60,044 bases of DNA from Ignavibacteriota bacterium (GCA_003820375.1 RPQH01000017.1:1-60044); one strand, 5' to 3'; shown: positions 17,224 through 28,300, counted from the first letter of the stretch. Notes: generated by a model from the letters alone, not told the origin. Translations and numbers: made by a program.

Positions 17224-17931
17224 ATGCAAGCAACATTTAGAGTATTAAGATATAACCCTGAGAAAGACAATAAGCCGCATTTTGAGGATTACACTTTGGA
17301 TGTACATCCAACCATGACGGTACTTGATGTACTTCACCAGATTAAATGGAATTACGACGGAACACTGTCTTTCAGAAGGTCATGTGCACACGGTATTTGC
17401 GGTTCTGACGGCATAAAAATTAACGGTAAGAACGCACTCGCTTGTTCTATACTGCTTAAAGTAATTAACCTGAAAAAAGTTGTTACTATTGAGCCGCTTC
17501 CGCATTTCCCTATTATTAAAGACCTTATAGTGGATATGACGGATTTTTACCAGAAGCTGGAAACTGTAAAACCCTATTTAATAGTTAATAATCCGGCACC
17601 GGTTGAAGGTGAAAGAAGGCAATCAAACGAGGATGCAGAAAAGCTGTTTGAATCCGCAAAATGCATTTTGTGTGCTTGCTGTACGACAAGCTGTCCTTCA
17701 ACCTGGTCAGATGAAAATTATCTTGGACCTGCTGCCCTGCTTAAAGCTTACAGGTTTGTCTTCGATACAAGGGATGAAGCAAGTGATGAACGTCTGGATA
17801 TTATAGATACACCTGATGGAGCATGGAGATGCCACACTATATTTAACTGTAATGCATGCTGCCCGAAGGAAATAAATATTACATGGCATATCTCTCAGCT
17901 TAAAAAGGCAGTTTCTACAAGGGAATTATAA
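17224..17931 (+). CDS. sdhB: Succinate dehydrogenase/fumarate reductase iron-sulfur subunit
   Basis: The 235-residue protein carries all three iron-sulfur cluster motifs of SdhB: the plant-ferredoxin-type site RSCAHGICGSDG with the later LAC (2Fe-2S), CILCACCTTSCP (4Fe-4S), and CHTIFNCNACCPKEIN (completing the 4Fe-4S and 3Fe-4S sites). SCAHGICGSDG rather than the SCREG form resembles soluble-type SdhB of several non-proteobacterial phyla. It transfers electrons from SdhA toward quinone through a membrane anchor that is not in the window. The gene is in an operon-like order with sdhA and is followed 23 bases later by an unknown gene. Confidence 0.96.
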   Translation: MQATFRVLRYNPEKDNKPHFEDYTLDVHPTMTVLDVLHQIKWNYDGTLSFRRSCAHGICGSDGIKINGKNALACSILLKVINLKKVVTIEPLPHFPIIKDLIVDMTDFYQKLETVKPYLIVNNPAPVEGERRQSNEDAEKLFESAKCILCACCTTSCPSTWSDENYLGPAALLKAYRFVFDTRDEASDERLDIIDTPDGAWRCHTIFNCNACCPKEINITWHISQLKKAVSTREL

Positions 17932-17954
17932 ACTACATTCCTTAAATATAATAT

Positions 17955-20209
<2,255 letters not shown>

Positions 20210-21001
20210 ATGGAAAGACCGAATATACTTATATCGAATGATGACGGAATAGATGCTGAGGGCTTGTATAAGCTTGCTGCGGAGCTGAAAAAGTTTGCAA
20301 ATGTTTATGTATCGGCACCGCACAGGCAGCAAAGTGCAGTCGGGCATTCAATTACTATTTTCTATCCGCTCAGGGCATTTGAATACAGCAGGCAGGGTGA
20401 ATATTTCGGGATGGCGATAGAAGGAACTCCTGCTGATGCAGTAAAGCTTGGTGTGCTTCATTTATTCAAGGATGTAAAATTTGATCTTGTTGTTTCAGGT
20501 ATAAATCACGGTGCCAATACTGCAGTTAATTTAATATATTCGGGAACTGTTTCGGCCGCAACTGAAGGCACCGCTCTTGATATTCCATCGATTGCAATAT
20601 CTCTTGCTACTTTTGAAAAAGTGAACTTTGATGATTCAGCAGAAATATCCGGAAAAATTATTAAAGATATATTAATCAATAAATGCATTCCCCTTACTTC
20701 AAAAACACTTTTAAATATTAATATTCCTCCTGTTCCAAAAGAGCAGATAAAAGGCATAAGAATTACTAAGCAGGGAAAATCGAACTGGGTAGATAGTTTT
20801 GAAGTACGTGCTGACCCCAACGGAAGAGATTACTTCTGGCTTACAGGTCATATGAACTATTGCGATGAAAGTGAAGATTATGACATTTGCGCTGTAAGGG
20901 ATAATTATATTTCCATCACTCCCCTGCAATATGACCTGACAGACCATAAGATGTTTGAAGAAATACAGGGATATCAATTACGAATGACGAATAACGAGTG
21001 A
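20210..21001 (+). CDS. surE: 5'/3'-nucleotidase SurE
   Basis: The 263-residue protein is SurE, a metal-dependent nucleoside monophosphate phosphatase. Seen are the N-terminal LISNDDGIDAEGL with metal ligands Asp11-Asp12, APHRQQSAVGHSIT with the third ligand Ser, EGTPADAVKLG, and VVSGINHGANTAVNLIYSGTVSAATEG with the Asn ligand. It follows obg without a gap. The last codons and stop lie in a 7-base periodic stretch (ACGAATG, ACGAATA, ACGAGTG, ACGAATT, 20980-21007), so the C-terminal residues MTNNE appear to be encoded by repeat sequence. Confidence 0.95.
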   Translation: MERPNILISNDDGIDAEGLYKLAAELKKFANVYVSAPHRQQSAVGHSITIFYPLRAFEYSRQGEYFGMAIEGTPADAVKLGVLHLFKDVKFDLVVSGINHGANTAVNLIYSGTVSAATEGTALDIPSIAISLATFEKVNFDDSAEISGKIIKDILINKCIPLTSKTLLNINIPPVPKEQIKGIRITKQGKSNWVDSFEVRADPNGRDYFWLTGHMNYCDESEDYDICAVRDNYISITPLQYDLTDHKMFEEIQGYQLRMTNNE

Positions 21002-21113
21002 CGAATTGGGGGTTGGAGGTTGCAGGTTTCAGGTTAAAGGTTTCAGGTTAAAGGTTACAAGTTGCAGGTTTCAGGTTGATTGCAGATTACTGATTGCAGA
21101 TTGCAGATTGAAA
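20980..21113. repeat. 7-bp periodic array across the surE stop
   Basis: Heptamers ACGAATG/ACGAATA/ACGAGTG/ACGAATT run through the surE stop codon and pass into AGGTTGC / AGGTTTC / AGGTTAA heptamers (about 21015-21080) and GATTGCA units (about 21083-21110). It is non-coding beyond the stop. Confidence 0.75.
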
Positions 21114-21130
21114 AATTGAACACAATCCCA

Positions 21131-21175
21131 CTTTCCCAAATTTTCCCTAGATCCCTGTGGGACCATTTGGGAAAG
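21131..21175. repeat. Hairpin with the TAGATCCC...GACCATTTG repeat
   Basis: CTTTCCCAAAT (21131-21141) pairs with ATTTGGGAAAG (21165-21175). The interior 22 bases (21148-21169) recur at 59848-59869 with one difference. The rest of the gap up to 21311 shows no feature. Confidence 0.65.
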
Positions 21176-21311
21176 CAGCATAGGAAGATTACAATGAATG
21201 ACAGATAAGAATTAACGGTGTACTCTTTGCCCTCTCCAATTGACCAAAAATCCCTGTTGCTTTCATTGTAGTTAATAAGAAAAAATTTTTAATAAATAAA
21301 TAATCTTAATT

Positions 21312-22328
21312 ATGCCTAGCGAAGTAATAGCAATTTCTTACAAAAGCGAAGTTTTAAGAAATAACCCTTTAAAAGACCCATATAAAAGGGATATAATTTA
21401 TTATCTTCCGCCCTCTTACGGAAAATCTGACACAAAATATCCTGTTGTTTATCTTATTTCAGGTTATACAGGATATGGAATGATGAACATGAACGTCAAT
21501 GCTTATTCCGAAAATATTCAGGAGCGGCTTGACAGGTTAATAAAGACGAAGCAAATAAAAGAGATGATAGTTGTGATGCCGGACTGCATGACATTATACG
21601 GCGGCAATCAATATATTAACTCCAAAGGTACAGGAAATTATGAAGACTATTTGCTCAAGGAGATAATACCATGTACAGATGAAAATTTCAGGACAATCCC
21701 GAAAGCAAATTCAAGATGTATAATCGGGAAATCATCCGGTGGATATGGTGCAATGTGGCTTGCAATGCATCATCCCGATGTATTCGGATTGATGGCAACA
21801 CACTCAGGTGATTGTGCATTTGAATACTGCTACCTGCCCGATTTTCCCAAAACCGTTATTGCACTTGAAAACTATGGCAAAGGTGATAAAGCAGTACATA
21901 ATTTTATTAAAACCGAGCTCGGAAATAAAAAAAGAAAACCAAAAGCATTTTTTGATATACTTCTCACAATAGGTATGGCAGCACATTACTCACCTAACCC
22001 CAAAAAGAAAGAATATAACTTTGACCTTCCTTTTGACCTTAACACATTGGAAATCATCCCTGAAATATGGAACAAGTGGCTAAAATACGATCCCGTACGG
22101 CTTGTTGATAAGTACAAAAACAATCTGAAGAAACTAAAAATGATATTCATTGATTGCGGAATAAGAGACCAGTTCAATCTTTATGCCGGAGCAAGAATAT
22201 TTGCAGATAAGCTGAAAAAGAACGGAATTAAATATATCCACCAGGAGTTTGATGATACACATATGAACATTCAATACAGATATGATGTGAGCTTTAAATA
22301 TATTTCAGAGAATTTTTCGTACAGGTAA
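21312..22328 (+). CDS. Putative esterase (alpha/beta hydrolase, esterase-D/Fes-like)
   Basis: The 338-residue protein matches the putative-esterase family (Esterase D, FrmB, Fes-like). YPVVYLISGYTGYG (about 43-56) forms the oxyanion region. The nucleophile elbow GKSSGGYGAMW has Ser141 in GxSxG. A late Asp (IFIDCGIRDQFN, about 280) and His (DDTHMNIQYRY) complete a plausible triad. No signal peptide is visible, so it is probably cytoplasmic. The substrate is unknown. The gene stands alone, followed by a palindromic element. Confidence 0.85.
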   Translation: MPSEVIAISYKSEVLRNNPLKDPYKRDIIYYLPPSYGKSDTKYPVVYLISGYTGYGMMNMNVNAYSENIQERLDRLIKTKQIKEMIVVMPDCMTLYGGNQYINSKGTGNYEDYLLKEIIPCTDENFRTIPKANSRCIIGKSSGGYGAMWLAMHHPDVFGLMATHSGDCAFEYCYLPDFPKTVIALENYGKGDKAVHNFIKTELGNKKRKPKAFFDILLTIGMAAHYSPNPKKKEYNFDLPFDLNTLEIIPEIWNKWLKYDPVRLVDKYKNNLKKLKMIFIDCGIRDQFNLYAGARIFADKLKKNGIKYIHQEFDDTHMNIQYRYDVSFKYISENFSYR

Positions 22329-22356
22329 TATTATTTAGAGATAAGATTTTCGAATT

Positions 22357-22498
22357 ATTTCAGGGTTTTATCCTCACCCCCCGGGATTGATTTCGGATTT
22401 CGGATTTGCGATTTCGGATTTAATATATTCCGTTTTTTCACAATCCGCAATTGACAATTCGCAATTAATCCCGGGGGGTGAGGACAAAAAACTGAAAT
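22357..22498. repeat. MITE-like palindromic element (GTCCTCACCCCC family)
   Basis: The 30-base left end (22357-22386, ATTTCAGGG...CCCGGGA) and right end (22469-22498) are inverted repeats with two mismatches. The interior has GATTTCGG-type short repeats and a second inverted pair (AATTGACAATT region). It sits between two plus-strand genes and may terminate transcription of the esterase gene. Confidence 0.8.
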
Positions 22499-22539
22499 TG
22501 AAACAATAAATAAAATATTTTTGAAAAAATGAATACATT

Positions 22540-23286
22540 ATGAATTTCAAAGATTATTTTTCCAAACAATCGAAAGAATATTCCCGGCATCGTCCATCTT
22601 ATCCGAAGGAGCTGTATAAATATTTAGCAGGGTTATGTGATAACCGCAATGCAGCATGGGATTGTGCAACAGGCAACGGGCAGGCAGCAATTGCTTTAGC
22701 CGAATACTTCGATTTGGTATATGCAACCGATGCAAGTGAAGAACAAATCAGTAATGCATTTCCCCATCCTAAAATAAAGTATGCCATTGCGCTTTCTGAA
22801 AACAGCGGCTTACCGGATAATTCAGTTGACCTCATCACTGTTGCTACTGCAATCCATTGGTTCAATCACGATAATTTTCATAAAGAAGTTAGCAGGGTAA
22901 TAAAACCCGGCGGAAAAATTGCTACATGGAATTATACCGGGACTAAAATAAATGATGAAGTAGATGAAATTGTCCGTTATTTCACATATGATATACTTGG
23001 AAAATACTGGGATGCTAATCTGCTTAAAGTATTCAATGATGAAACCGCATATGAGCTGCCTTTTAAGAAACTGGTTCCTCCAAAAATAATAATGGAAGAG
23101 GAATGGGAAATGCAGCAGCTTATAAATTTTTTGTGCACATGGTCTGCTGTTCAGAATTATGTTAATAAAAAAAATTCAAATCCTATCGATATTATATATG
23201 ATAAGCTGCTAAGCGCATGGGGAACGGAAAATGAGAAGAAAAAAATAAATTGGAAATTGCTTGTTAGGGTTTATGAAGTTGAGTGA
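22540..23286 (+). CDS. Class I SAM-dependent methyltransferase
   Basis: The 248-residue protein begins with FSKQSKEYSRHRPSYPKELY, a common lead-in of Methyltransf_11 members. It has motif I WDCATGNGQAAIALAEYF (about 40-57), an acidic beta-2 end (VYATDASEEQ) and the post-I block GLPDNSVDLITVATAIHWFNHDNF. Trans-aconitate methyltransferase-like proteins share this layout, but the substrate cannot be assigned. ATG at 22540; the next gene is convergent. Confidence 0.85.
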   Translation: MNFKDYFSKQSKEYSRHRPSYPKELYKYLAGLCDNRNAAWDCATGNGQAAIALAEYFDLVYATDASEEQISNAFPHPKIKYAIALSENSGLPDNSVDLITVATAIHWFNHDNFHKEVSRVIKPGGKIATWNYTGTKINDEVDEIVRYFTYDILGKYWDANLLKVFNDETAYELPFKKLVPPKIIMEEEWEMQQLINFLCTWSAVQNYVNKKNSNPIDIIYDKLLSAWGTENEKKKINWKLLVRVYEVE

Positions 23287-23314
23287 AAAAATGTGCTACT
23301 GACTTTTACTAATC

Positions 23315-23609
23315 CTGTCACATGTCATTCCCGCAGTCACATGTCATTCCCTGTCACATGTCATTCCCTGTCACATGTCATTCCCTGTCACATGTCATTC
23401 CCTGTCACATGTCATTCCCGCGGAGGCGGGAATCCATACTTCCATAATACGGATAATTATTAAAAATAAATTATAATTTGTTTGGTTCTTGTAGGTTAAT
23501 AAAAATCTTCAATGGTTTTAGTTCACTCATATCTATCAGAGTGGATTCCCGCCTCCGCGGGAATGACAGTTGACCGCGGGAATGACATGGTATGACATGT
23601 GACAGGGAA
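23315..23609. repeat. REP-like inverted repeat with 17-bp tandem array
   Basis: Five copies of a 17-base unit (CATGTCATTCCCTGTCA) run from 23340 to 23424 with a sixth variant at 23321. The last leads into the palindrome ATTCCCGCGGAGGCGGGAAT at 23414-23433. The reverse complement of the palindrome is at 23545-23564, followed by inverted single copies of the tandem unit up to about 23609. The core resembles the widespread ATTCCC(N8)GGGAAT repeats such as Neisseria dRS3 (from general knowledge). It fills the gap between two convergent genes. Confidence 0.85.
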
Positions 23610-23635
23610 TGACAATTGACCGCGGGAATGATATA

Positions 23636-24238
23636 CTATTTTATCAACAGGAAATAAATCAAGCATGTAAATCCAATCTGAAATGCTGCTAAGCTTAACC
23701 CGCTGTACAAATCGTATTTTTTGGTTTTATCAAGTTTGCTTCTGTCACCTGTGTTAACATATTCATCGTAATAGTCATTAGCCTGTGTTTTAAATACATA
23801 TCCCAGAATAGCGCCGCCGCCTGCAACAAGCGAAGATAGAACAATCGGTACTACCTTTCTCGGTGATTTGAACAAGCTGCTTTTCTTTTCTATAACTAAT
23901 TTATCACGCAAAGCGGGGTTTTTCCCGGTAGCAATTAAATTCACAGTCTTGTTCAGCGGTAAATCTTCTTTTACAACCCTGAAGCTGAAATCGATATAGC
24001 CTTTCATTTTCACAATAACATCAATCCCGTTAACTGAGTCGGCAGAACCAAACATAAAACGGTAAGGTGTATTGCCAATATAACCTCCGTTAAAATATAC
24101 AGGGGCATTTTGAGGTATGGAATTTATTAAACTGTAATTAATTTTAAGAGAATCTTTTTCCTGTGAAAAAGCTGTTATGCTTATTAATAAAAACAATAAA
24201 GAGAGATATATATTTAAAATTTTATTTTTTCTCATCAT
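23636..24238 (-). CDS. PEGA-domain membrane protein
   Basis: Starting at the ATG at 24238 the protein has 200 residues: a signal peptide or anchor (IYLSLLFLLISITAFSQ), a PEGA-like domain (about 30-95; PVYFNGGYIGNTPYRFMF and MKGYIDFSFRVV fit the pattern of a short beta-domain with G-TPY), a hydrophobic stretch (about 128-147) and a C-terminal membrane helix (LAAFQIGFTCLIYFLLIK). The longer frame to 24280 would lie further inside the upstream gene. The upstream lipoprotein gene overlaps by 17 bases, so the two are probably coupled. PEGA domains are found in cell-surface proteins; the function is unknown. Confidence 0.75.
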   Translation of the reverse strand: MMRKNKILNIYLSLLFLLISITAFSQEKDSLKINYSLINSIPQNAPVYFNGGYIGNTPYRFMFGSADSVNGIDVIVKMKGYIDFSFRVVKEDLPLNKTVNLIATGKNPALRDKLVIEKKSSLFKSPRKVVPIVLSSLVAGGGAILGYVFKTQANDYYDEYVNTGDRSKLDKTKKYDLYSGLSLAAFQIGFTCLIYFLLIK

Positions 24239-25382
24239 TAGGATTATTTGAAAAGCAATAAATAGATTTATCGGCTGCAATAAAAAGAAAATTCTTCCAT
24301 ATAAGCGGTGAAGTTTTTCCTTTACCTTCTATCTCATACTTCCACAGCATTTTCCCGTCATTGCCGTTTACGCAATATGCATTCCAGTCGAACGAGGTAA
24401 AATAAATATTATTACCCGAAGTCAGCGGAGTTGATGTAATTACCCCCTTAGTGGGGAATACCCAGTTAACTTTTCCGGAAGCAGCATCAAGAGAATAAAG
24501 ATTTCCGTCTATACCGCCGAATACTACTGCATTGTTATTAAACAAAGAAGAACCGGATGCTATTTTGGTTCTCATATTTACCTTCCATTTGGTATTACCG
24601 GAATCAAGCTTTATGCAGTAATAGTTCGAGTCATAAGAGCCAACATACACATATTCATCCTTTATCATAGGTGCAGAAACTACAGAGCTCTCTGTTTTAT
24701 ATTTCCATAAGTTAGTGCCGTCTATAAGGTTTATGCAGTGGATATAACCGTCATCAGTGCCAAAGACTGCCCTGTTATTGCTTATTGACGGTGTTGAGTG
24801 CACAGGTGAATAAACATTTGCTTCCCATACAGTTGTACCGTTTTTTTTATCCACTTTATAAAATTTACCGTTTAATGTTCCGGCATAAATAAAATTTTCA
24901 TAAAGCAAAGGTGATGCCTGTATATATCCCAGGTTAACCCGCCATGTAATATCGGATTGTATCAGGTCGTATGAAGCAAGTGAATAATTATTATCACCTG
25001 CATAAGCAATAATTACATTATTACCGTCTATCACAGGAGTAGTAGAAGCATCTTTTCCGAGGAAGCTTATGTGTCCGATCTTGCCTCCGGTTACAACATC
25101 AATGCTGTGCATTTCACCCTGCAGTGTATTAACAAATACAACTGCATCTGCCGCAGACATTGGCACATAACCCATACCTGCATCACAGTCATATGTCCAT
25201 TTTAGATACAATGGAGGATTCACAATATCATAAGCAACATTTTGCTGTGTTATGCCGCCACCTGCCATAATCCAATCATTAGGACCGGGCTCAATCCTTT
25301 GACTTATGTTTACACCTGCACAGCTATAAATCATGGCGGCAGTAAAAAGAGTAATCAGATAATATTTATATTTTTTTATCAA
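24222..25382 (-). CDS. PQQ-type beta-propeller lipoprotein
   Basis: The 386-residue protein has a lipobox (TAAMIYSC, Cys21), then seven or so repeats of the PQQ-like beta-propeller (for example NGTTVWEANVYSPVHSTPSI, DGTNLWKYKTESSVVSAPMI, SGKVNWVFPTKGVITSTPL). The fold is that of BamB and quinoprotein-like propellers; no enzymatic residues can be assigned. It is expected to be anchored to a membrane and face the periplasm or surface. The start is TTG, three bases after the stop of the BNR-repeat gene, and its end overlaps the PEGA gene, making a three-gene unit. Confidence 0.88.
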   Translation of the reverse strand: MIKKYKYYLITLFTAAMIYSCAGVNISQRIEPGPNDWIMAGGGITQQNVAYDIVNPPLYLKWTYDCDAGMGYVPMSAADAVVFVNTLQGEMHSIDVVTGGKIGHISFLGKDASTTPVIDGNNVIIAYAGDNNYSLASYDLIQSDITWRVNLGYIQASPLLYENFIYAGTLNGKFYKVDKKNGTTVWEANVYSPVHSTPSISNNRAVFGTDDGYIHCINLIDGTNLWKYKTESSVVSAPMIKDEYVYVGSYDSNYYCIKLDSGNTKWKVNMRTKIASGSSLFNNNAVVFGGIDGNLYSLDAASGKVNWVFPTKGVITSTPLTSGNNIYFTSFDWNAYCVNGNDGKMLWKYEIEGKGKTSPLIWKNFLFIAADKSIYCFSNNPNDEKK

Positions 25383-25385
25383 GAA

Positions 25386-27914
25386 TTATTTTATTAAAAT
25401 CATTCTTTTTATATCCGAATAATTGCCGGATATTAATTTGCAGAAATACACACCACTCGAATAGTCTGAAGCATTCCATTCAATTTCATAGCTGCCCGCA
25501 TTTTGCTGTTTATTTACTAAAACTGCCGCTTCCCTGCCCATTAAATCATATATTACAAGCTTCACTTCACTGCTCATTGGTAATTGATAATTTATAATTG
25601 TCTTAGGATTAAACGGGTTTGGATAATTTTGAAATAATTTAAAACCCTTTGCAGTCTCATTATTATTATTCACTCCGACAAACGGTAAAATTATTTTATA
25701 AGCACTTCGCCCATGTGTCCATACAACAAGTGTTCTGGTTGGCGGATGGATTGTCAGGTCATGACACGGAACATTTGTTGGGAACCCTGTTCCGAGAACC
25801 TGCCAGCTTGCACCAAGATTTGTCGAATACATTACTGCAATATCCGTAGCTATATATAAAGTTTTAATATCTGCCGGGTCAATTAACACGTCATTTATCG
25901 GTGCATTGGGAAGATTTCCTGCAATTGATGTCCATGTATTTCCGTAATTTGTTGTTCTGAAAATATGTGCTCCTGTTGAATCAACTTTATAACCCGATAA
26001 AGTAACATAACAAATATTTGCCGAATCAGGATGAATAGTTACTCTTGTAACCCAGCGGTAAGGCAAACCGCTGTTTATCTTCGTCCAGTTTGTGCCTCCG
26101 TTTGTTGTAACCCACACGTTAGCATCATCCGTTCCGCAATAAATAACATTAGGATTTGATTTGGAAACATCAACTGTCGTTATTGTTCCGAGGTTTTGTA
26201 CATGCCCGTTTGTAAGGTCAGGACTTATCGGCACCCATGATGCCATTCCGTTTATTGACCTGTGAATCATATATGTTCCTGCATATAGAGTCAGGGGATT
26301 ATTCTTATCCATAACATACGGTGTCATCCAGTTGGTCATAGAAGTACCCGACCCCTGCAGCCCTGTTGTACCGCCGGAGAAATATGAGCCGCCATCAACT
26401 GAGCGTACCAGTCCGCCGTTCTGTGATGATGCATAAACATTTTGCGGATTCTGATAATCAACAAGAGTATAGAACCCATCGCCGCCGTAAATGGAAGCCC
26501 AGTCTCCTAAGTTACCCGTAAGAGTTCTGTTAGTTCCGTTATCCTGTGCACCTGCCTGTATGACATTTGAATTGGTATAGCTGATATCACCTGCATAAAA
26601 TTGTGTAATGGGAAGAGTAGTACTTGCGAACCATGAAGTACCGCCGTTTGATGAATAATCTATTCCGCCGTCATTTCCTATCACAACATAATTAGAATTA
26701 GACGGAGCATATGCAACAGCATGATGGTCAACATGCGAAGCACTCACAGAGGAAAAATTTGTTCCTCCGTTTGTTGAGCGGTACATATCCAATCCGCCGC
26801 AATAAACATTATTTGCATCTGATGGAGATACTTTACAAATCCTGTTAAACCATGCATAATTGGAAGATTGAGCAACACCGCTGTTTATAAGTGTCCAGCT
26901 TGTACCACCGTCTGTTGTTTTATATAATCCGCGTGAATTTCCGTTTGCATAAGCCGTAAATGCATATATCACCTGCGTGTTTGCTTTACATATATCAAGC
27001 GATACTCTTCCAAGTGTCGCATCATTTGAGGGGAATCCGCCGGTTAAAACCGTCCAGTTTGCACCGGAGTTGGTTGATTTGTATAATGCAGACATTGGTC
27101 CGCCGTATTTAATATAATCTTCTCTTCTTTGCCTTTCCCACATTGCTGCATATACAATAGAGGGGGTTGTTGAATTAAGTACAACATCGATACAACCGAC
27201 AGAATCGGAATGAAATAACGGCTGTGTCCATGTTGTGCCGCCGTTTGTAGATTTATACAAGCCTCTTTCCGTATTTTTTCTGCGGAGAGAGCCGACTGCT
27301 GCTGCATATATTTCCTGTGTGTTCAGCGGGTTTATAACAATGTTCCCAAAGCTGTATGTATTTATCAATCCTATATTGCTCCAGGTTGTACCGCCATCAG
27401 TTGATTTAAACATTCCTGTTCCCGGGTAATAGCTTCTCAGCGAATTTGCTTCACCTGTTCCGCAATAAATAATGTTCGGATTAACCGGGTCAATTGCCAG
27501 TGCACCGATTGAAGATGTGTTCTGGTTATCGAAAACACTTACCCAGCTCTGGCAGAAATTGGTTGATTTCCATACACCGCCGTTTGCAGTACCGGTATAA
27601 ACGATTTGAGGATTAGTTGGGTGAATAGCAATAATTGATATCCTGCCTTCAATATTTGTAGGACCTGCAAGCTGCCACGCAACTAGACCTCCGGGAGCAT
27701 CCACCTGCATATTGTTTTTCACATATTCTATTGATTTAAGATGTTCATCCTCCGGTATTTCATCAAACGGAAAAGCTCTTTGCTTTTCGAACCAGTCACC
27801 TTCAGGTAAGGTTGGAGTATTGTTGTACAGCTTTTTGTTTTCAGAATTGTTTATTGCACTAAAAAGTGCAGCAGAGAGAATTAAGATAAATATAAAAAGA
27901 TAAATATTTTTCAT
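25386..27914 (-). CDS. Secreted BNR/Asp-box beta-propeller protein with T9SS sorting domain
   Basis: The 842-residue protein has a signal peptide (YLFIFILILSAALFSA), then a sortilin/sialidase-like propeller region with at least eight Asp-box motifs (STDGGTTW, STNGGTTW, STNSGANW, TTDGGTSW, SSNGGTSW, TTNGGTNW, TTNYGNTW, STNLGASW). The last about 85 residues are a type A T9SS sorting domain (FKLFQNYPNPFNPKTIINYQ ... GVYFCKLISGNYSDIKRMILIK). Catalytic residues of a true sialidase are not evident, so this is more likely a binding or structural propeller. It is expected to be exported and surface-attached. It heads a unit with the PQQ lipoprotein and PEGA genes. Confidence 0.9.
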   Translation of the reverse strand: MKNIYLFIFILILSAALFSAINNSENKKLYNNTPTLPEGDWFEKQRAFPFDEIPEDEHLKSIEYVKNNMQVDAPGGLVAWQLAGPTNIEGRISIIAIHPTNPQIVYTGTANGGVWKSTNFCQSWVSVFDNQNTSSIGALAIDPVNPNIIYCGTGEANSLRSYYPGTGMFKSTDGGTTWSNIGLINTYSFGNIVINPLNTQEIYAAAVGSLRRKNTERGLYKSTNGGTTWTQPLFHSDSVGCIDVVLNSTTPSIVYAAMWERQRREDYIKYGGPMSALYKSTNSGANWTVLTGGFPSNDATLGRVSLDICKANTQVIYAFTAYANGNSRGLYKTTDGGTSWTLINSGVAQSSNYAWFNRICKVSPSDANNVYCGGLDMYRSTNGGTNFSSVSASHVDHHAVAYAPSNSNYVVIGNDGGIDYSSNGGTSWFASTTLPITQFYAGDISYTNSNVIQAGAQDNGTNRTLTGNLGDWASIYGGDGFYTLVDYQNPQNVYASSQNGGLVRSVDGGSYFSGGTTGLQGSGTSMTNWMTPYVMDKNNPLTLYAGTYMIHRSINGMASWVPISPDLTNGHVQNLGTITTVDVSKSNPNVIYCGTDDANVWVTTNGGTNWTKINSGLPYRWVTRVTIHPDSANICYVTLSGYKVDSTGAHIFRTTNYGNTWTSIAGNLPNAPINDVLIDPADIKTLYIATDIAVMYSTNLGASWQVLGTGFPTNVPCHDLTIHPPTRTLVVWTHGRSAYKIILPFVGVNNNNETAKGFKLFQNYPNPFNPKTIINYQLPMSSEVKLVIYDLMGREAAVLVNKQQNAGSYEIEWNASDYSSGVYFCKLISGNYSDIKRMILIK

Positions 27915-28012
27915 AGCTTATATAATTTATTGGGAAATATATATAACCTAAGGAACGGTTAAAAGGGAAAAAAAAGAGTCATAAGTTGGGAGTCTGAGAG
28001 CCGGGAGTTTGC

Positions 28013-28238
28013 GTACTGCCAGTGTCTCTCATTGAGAAACTTTCATATCGGTATAATTATTAATCGAGGACACTGGCAGTACGGAGAACCCCTTGTCTAT
28101 GTGTAATTATTAATCTTTTAATTCTTCATTCTTTATTGATAATGCGACACTGACAGAATAAGGATCTTTTTTCTGCCAGTGTCCTCGGATTTCAATAAAT
28201 TAAGCATGATATATTTTCCATGAGAGACACTGGCAGTA
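28013..28238. repeat. Pair of inverted ~67-bp elements with TGCCAGTGTC ends
   Basis: Element 1 (28013-28082) and element 2 (28173-28238) each end in GTACTGCCAGTGTC-type inverted repeats. Their asymmetric next bases (TCTCAT on one side, CTCG on the other) show that element 2 is element 1 turned round. A half-copy (GACACTGACAGAA, 28145-28157) lies between. The interiors differ. The pair lies in the 386-base gap upstream of the BNR gene; no gene is visible in that gap. Confidence 0.8.
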
Positions 28239-28300
28239 CAGAGTATCTCTAAATAAAAAATAAAATACGATTCGCGGTAATTAGCGAAATACGCATGGTA

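Noticed and set aside
23315-23424. Regular 17-bp repeats resembling a CRISPR array
   Set aside because: Units are directly contiguous with no unique spacers, and no cas genes are near.
25386-27914. Sialidase assignment for the Asp-box protein
   Set aside because: Asp boxes also occur in sortilin-like and other propellers, and the arginine triad and other sialidase catalytic residues could not be identified.
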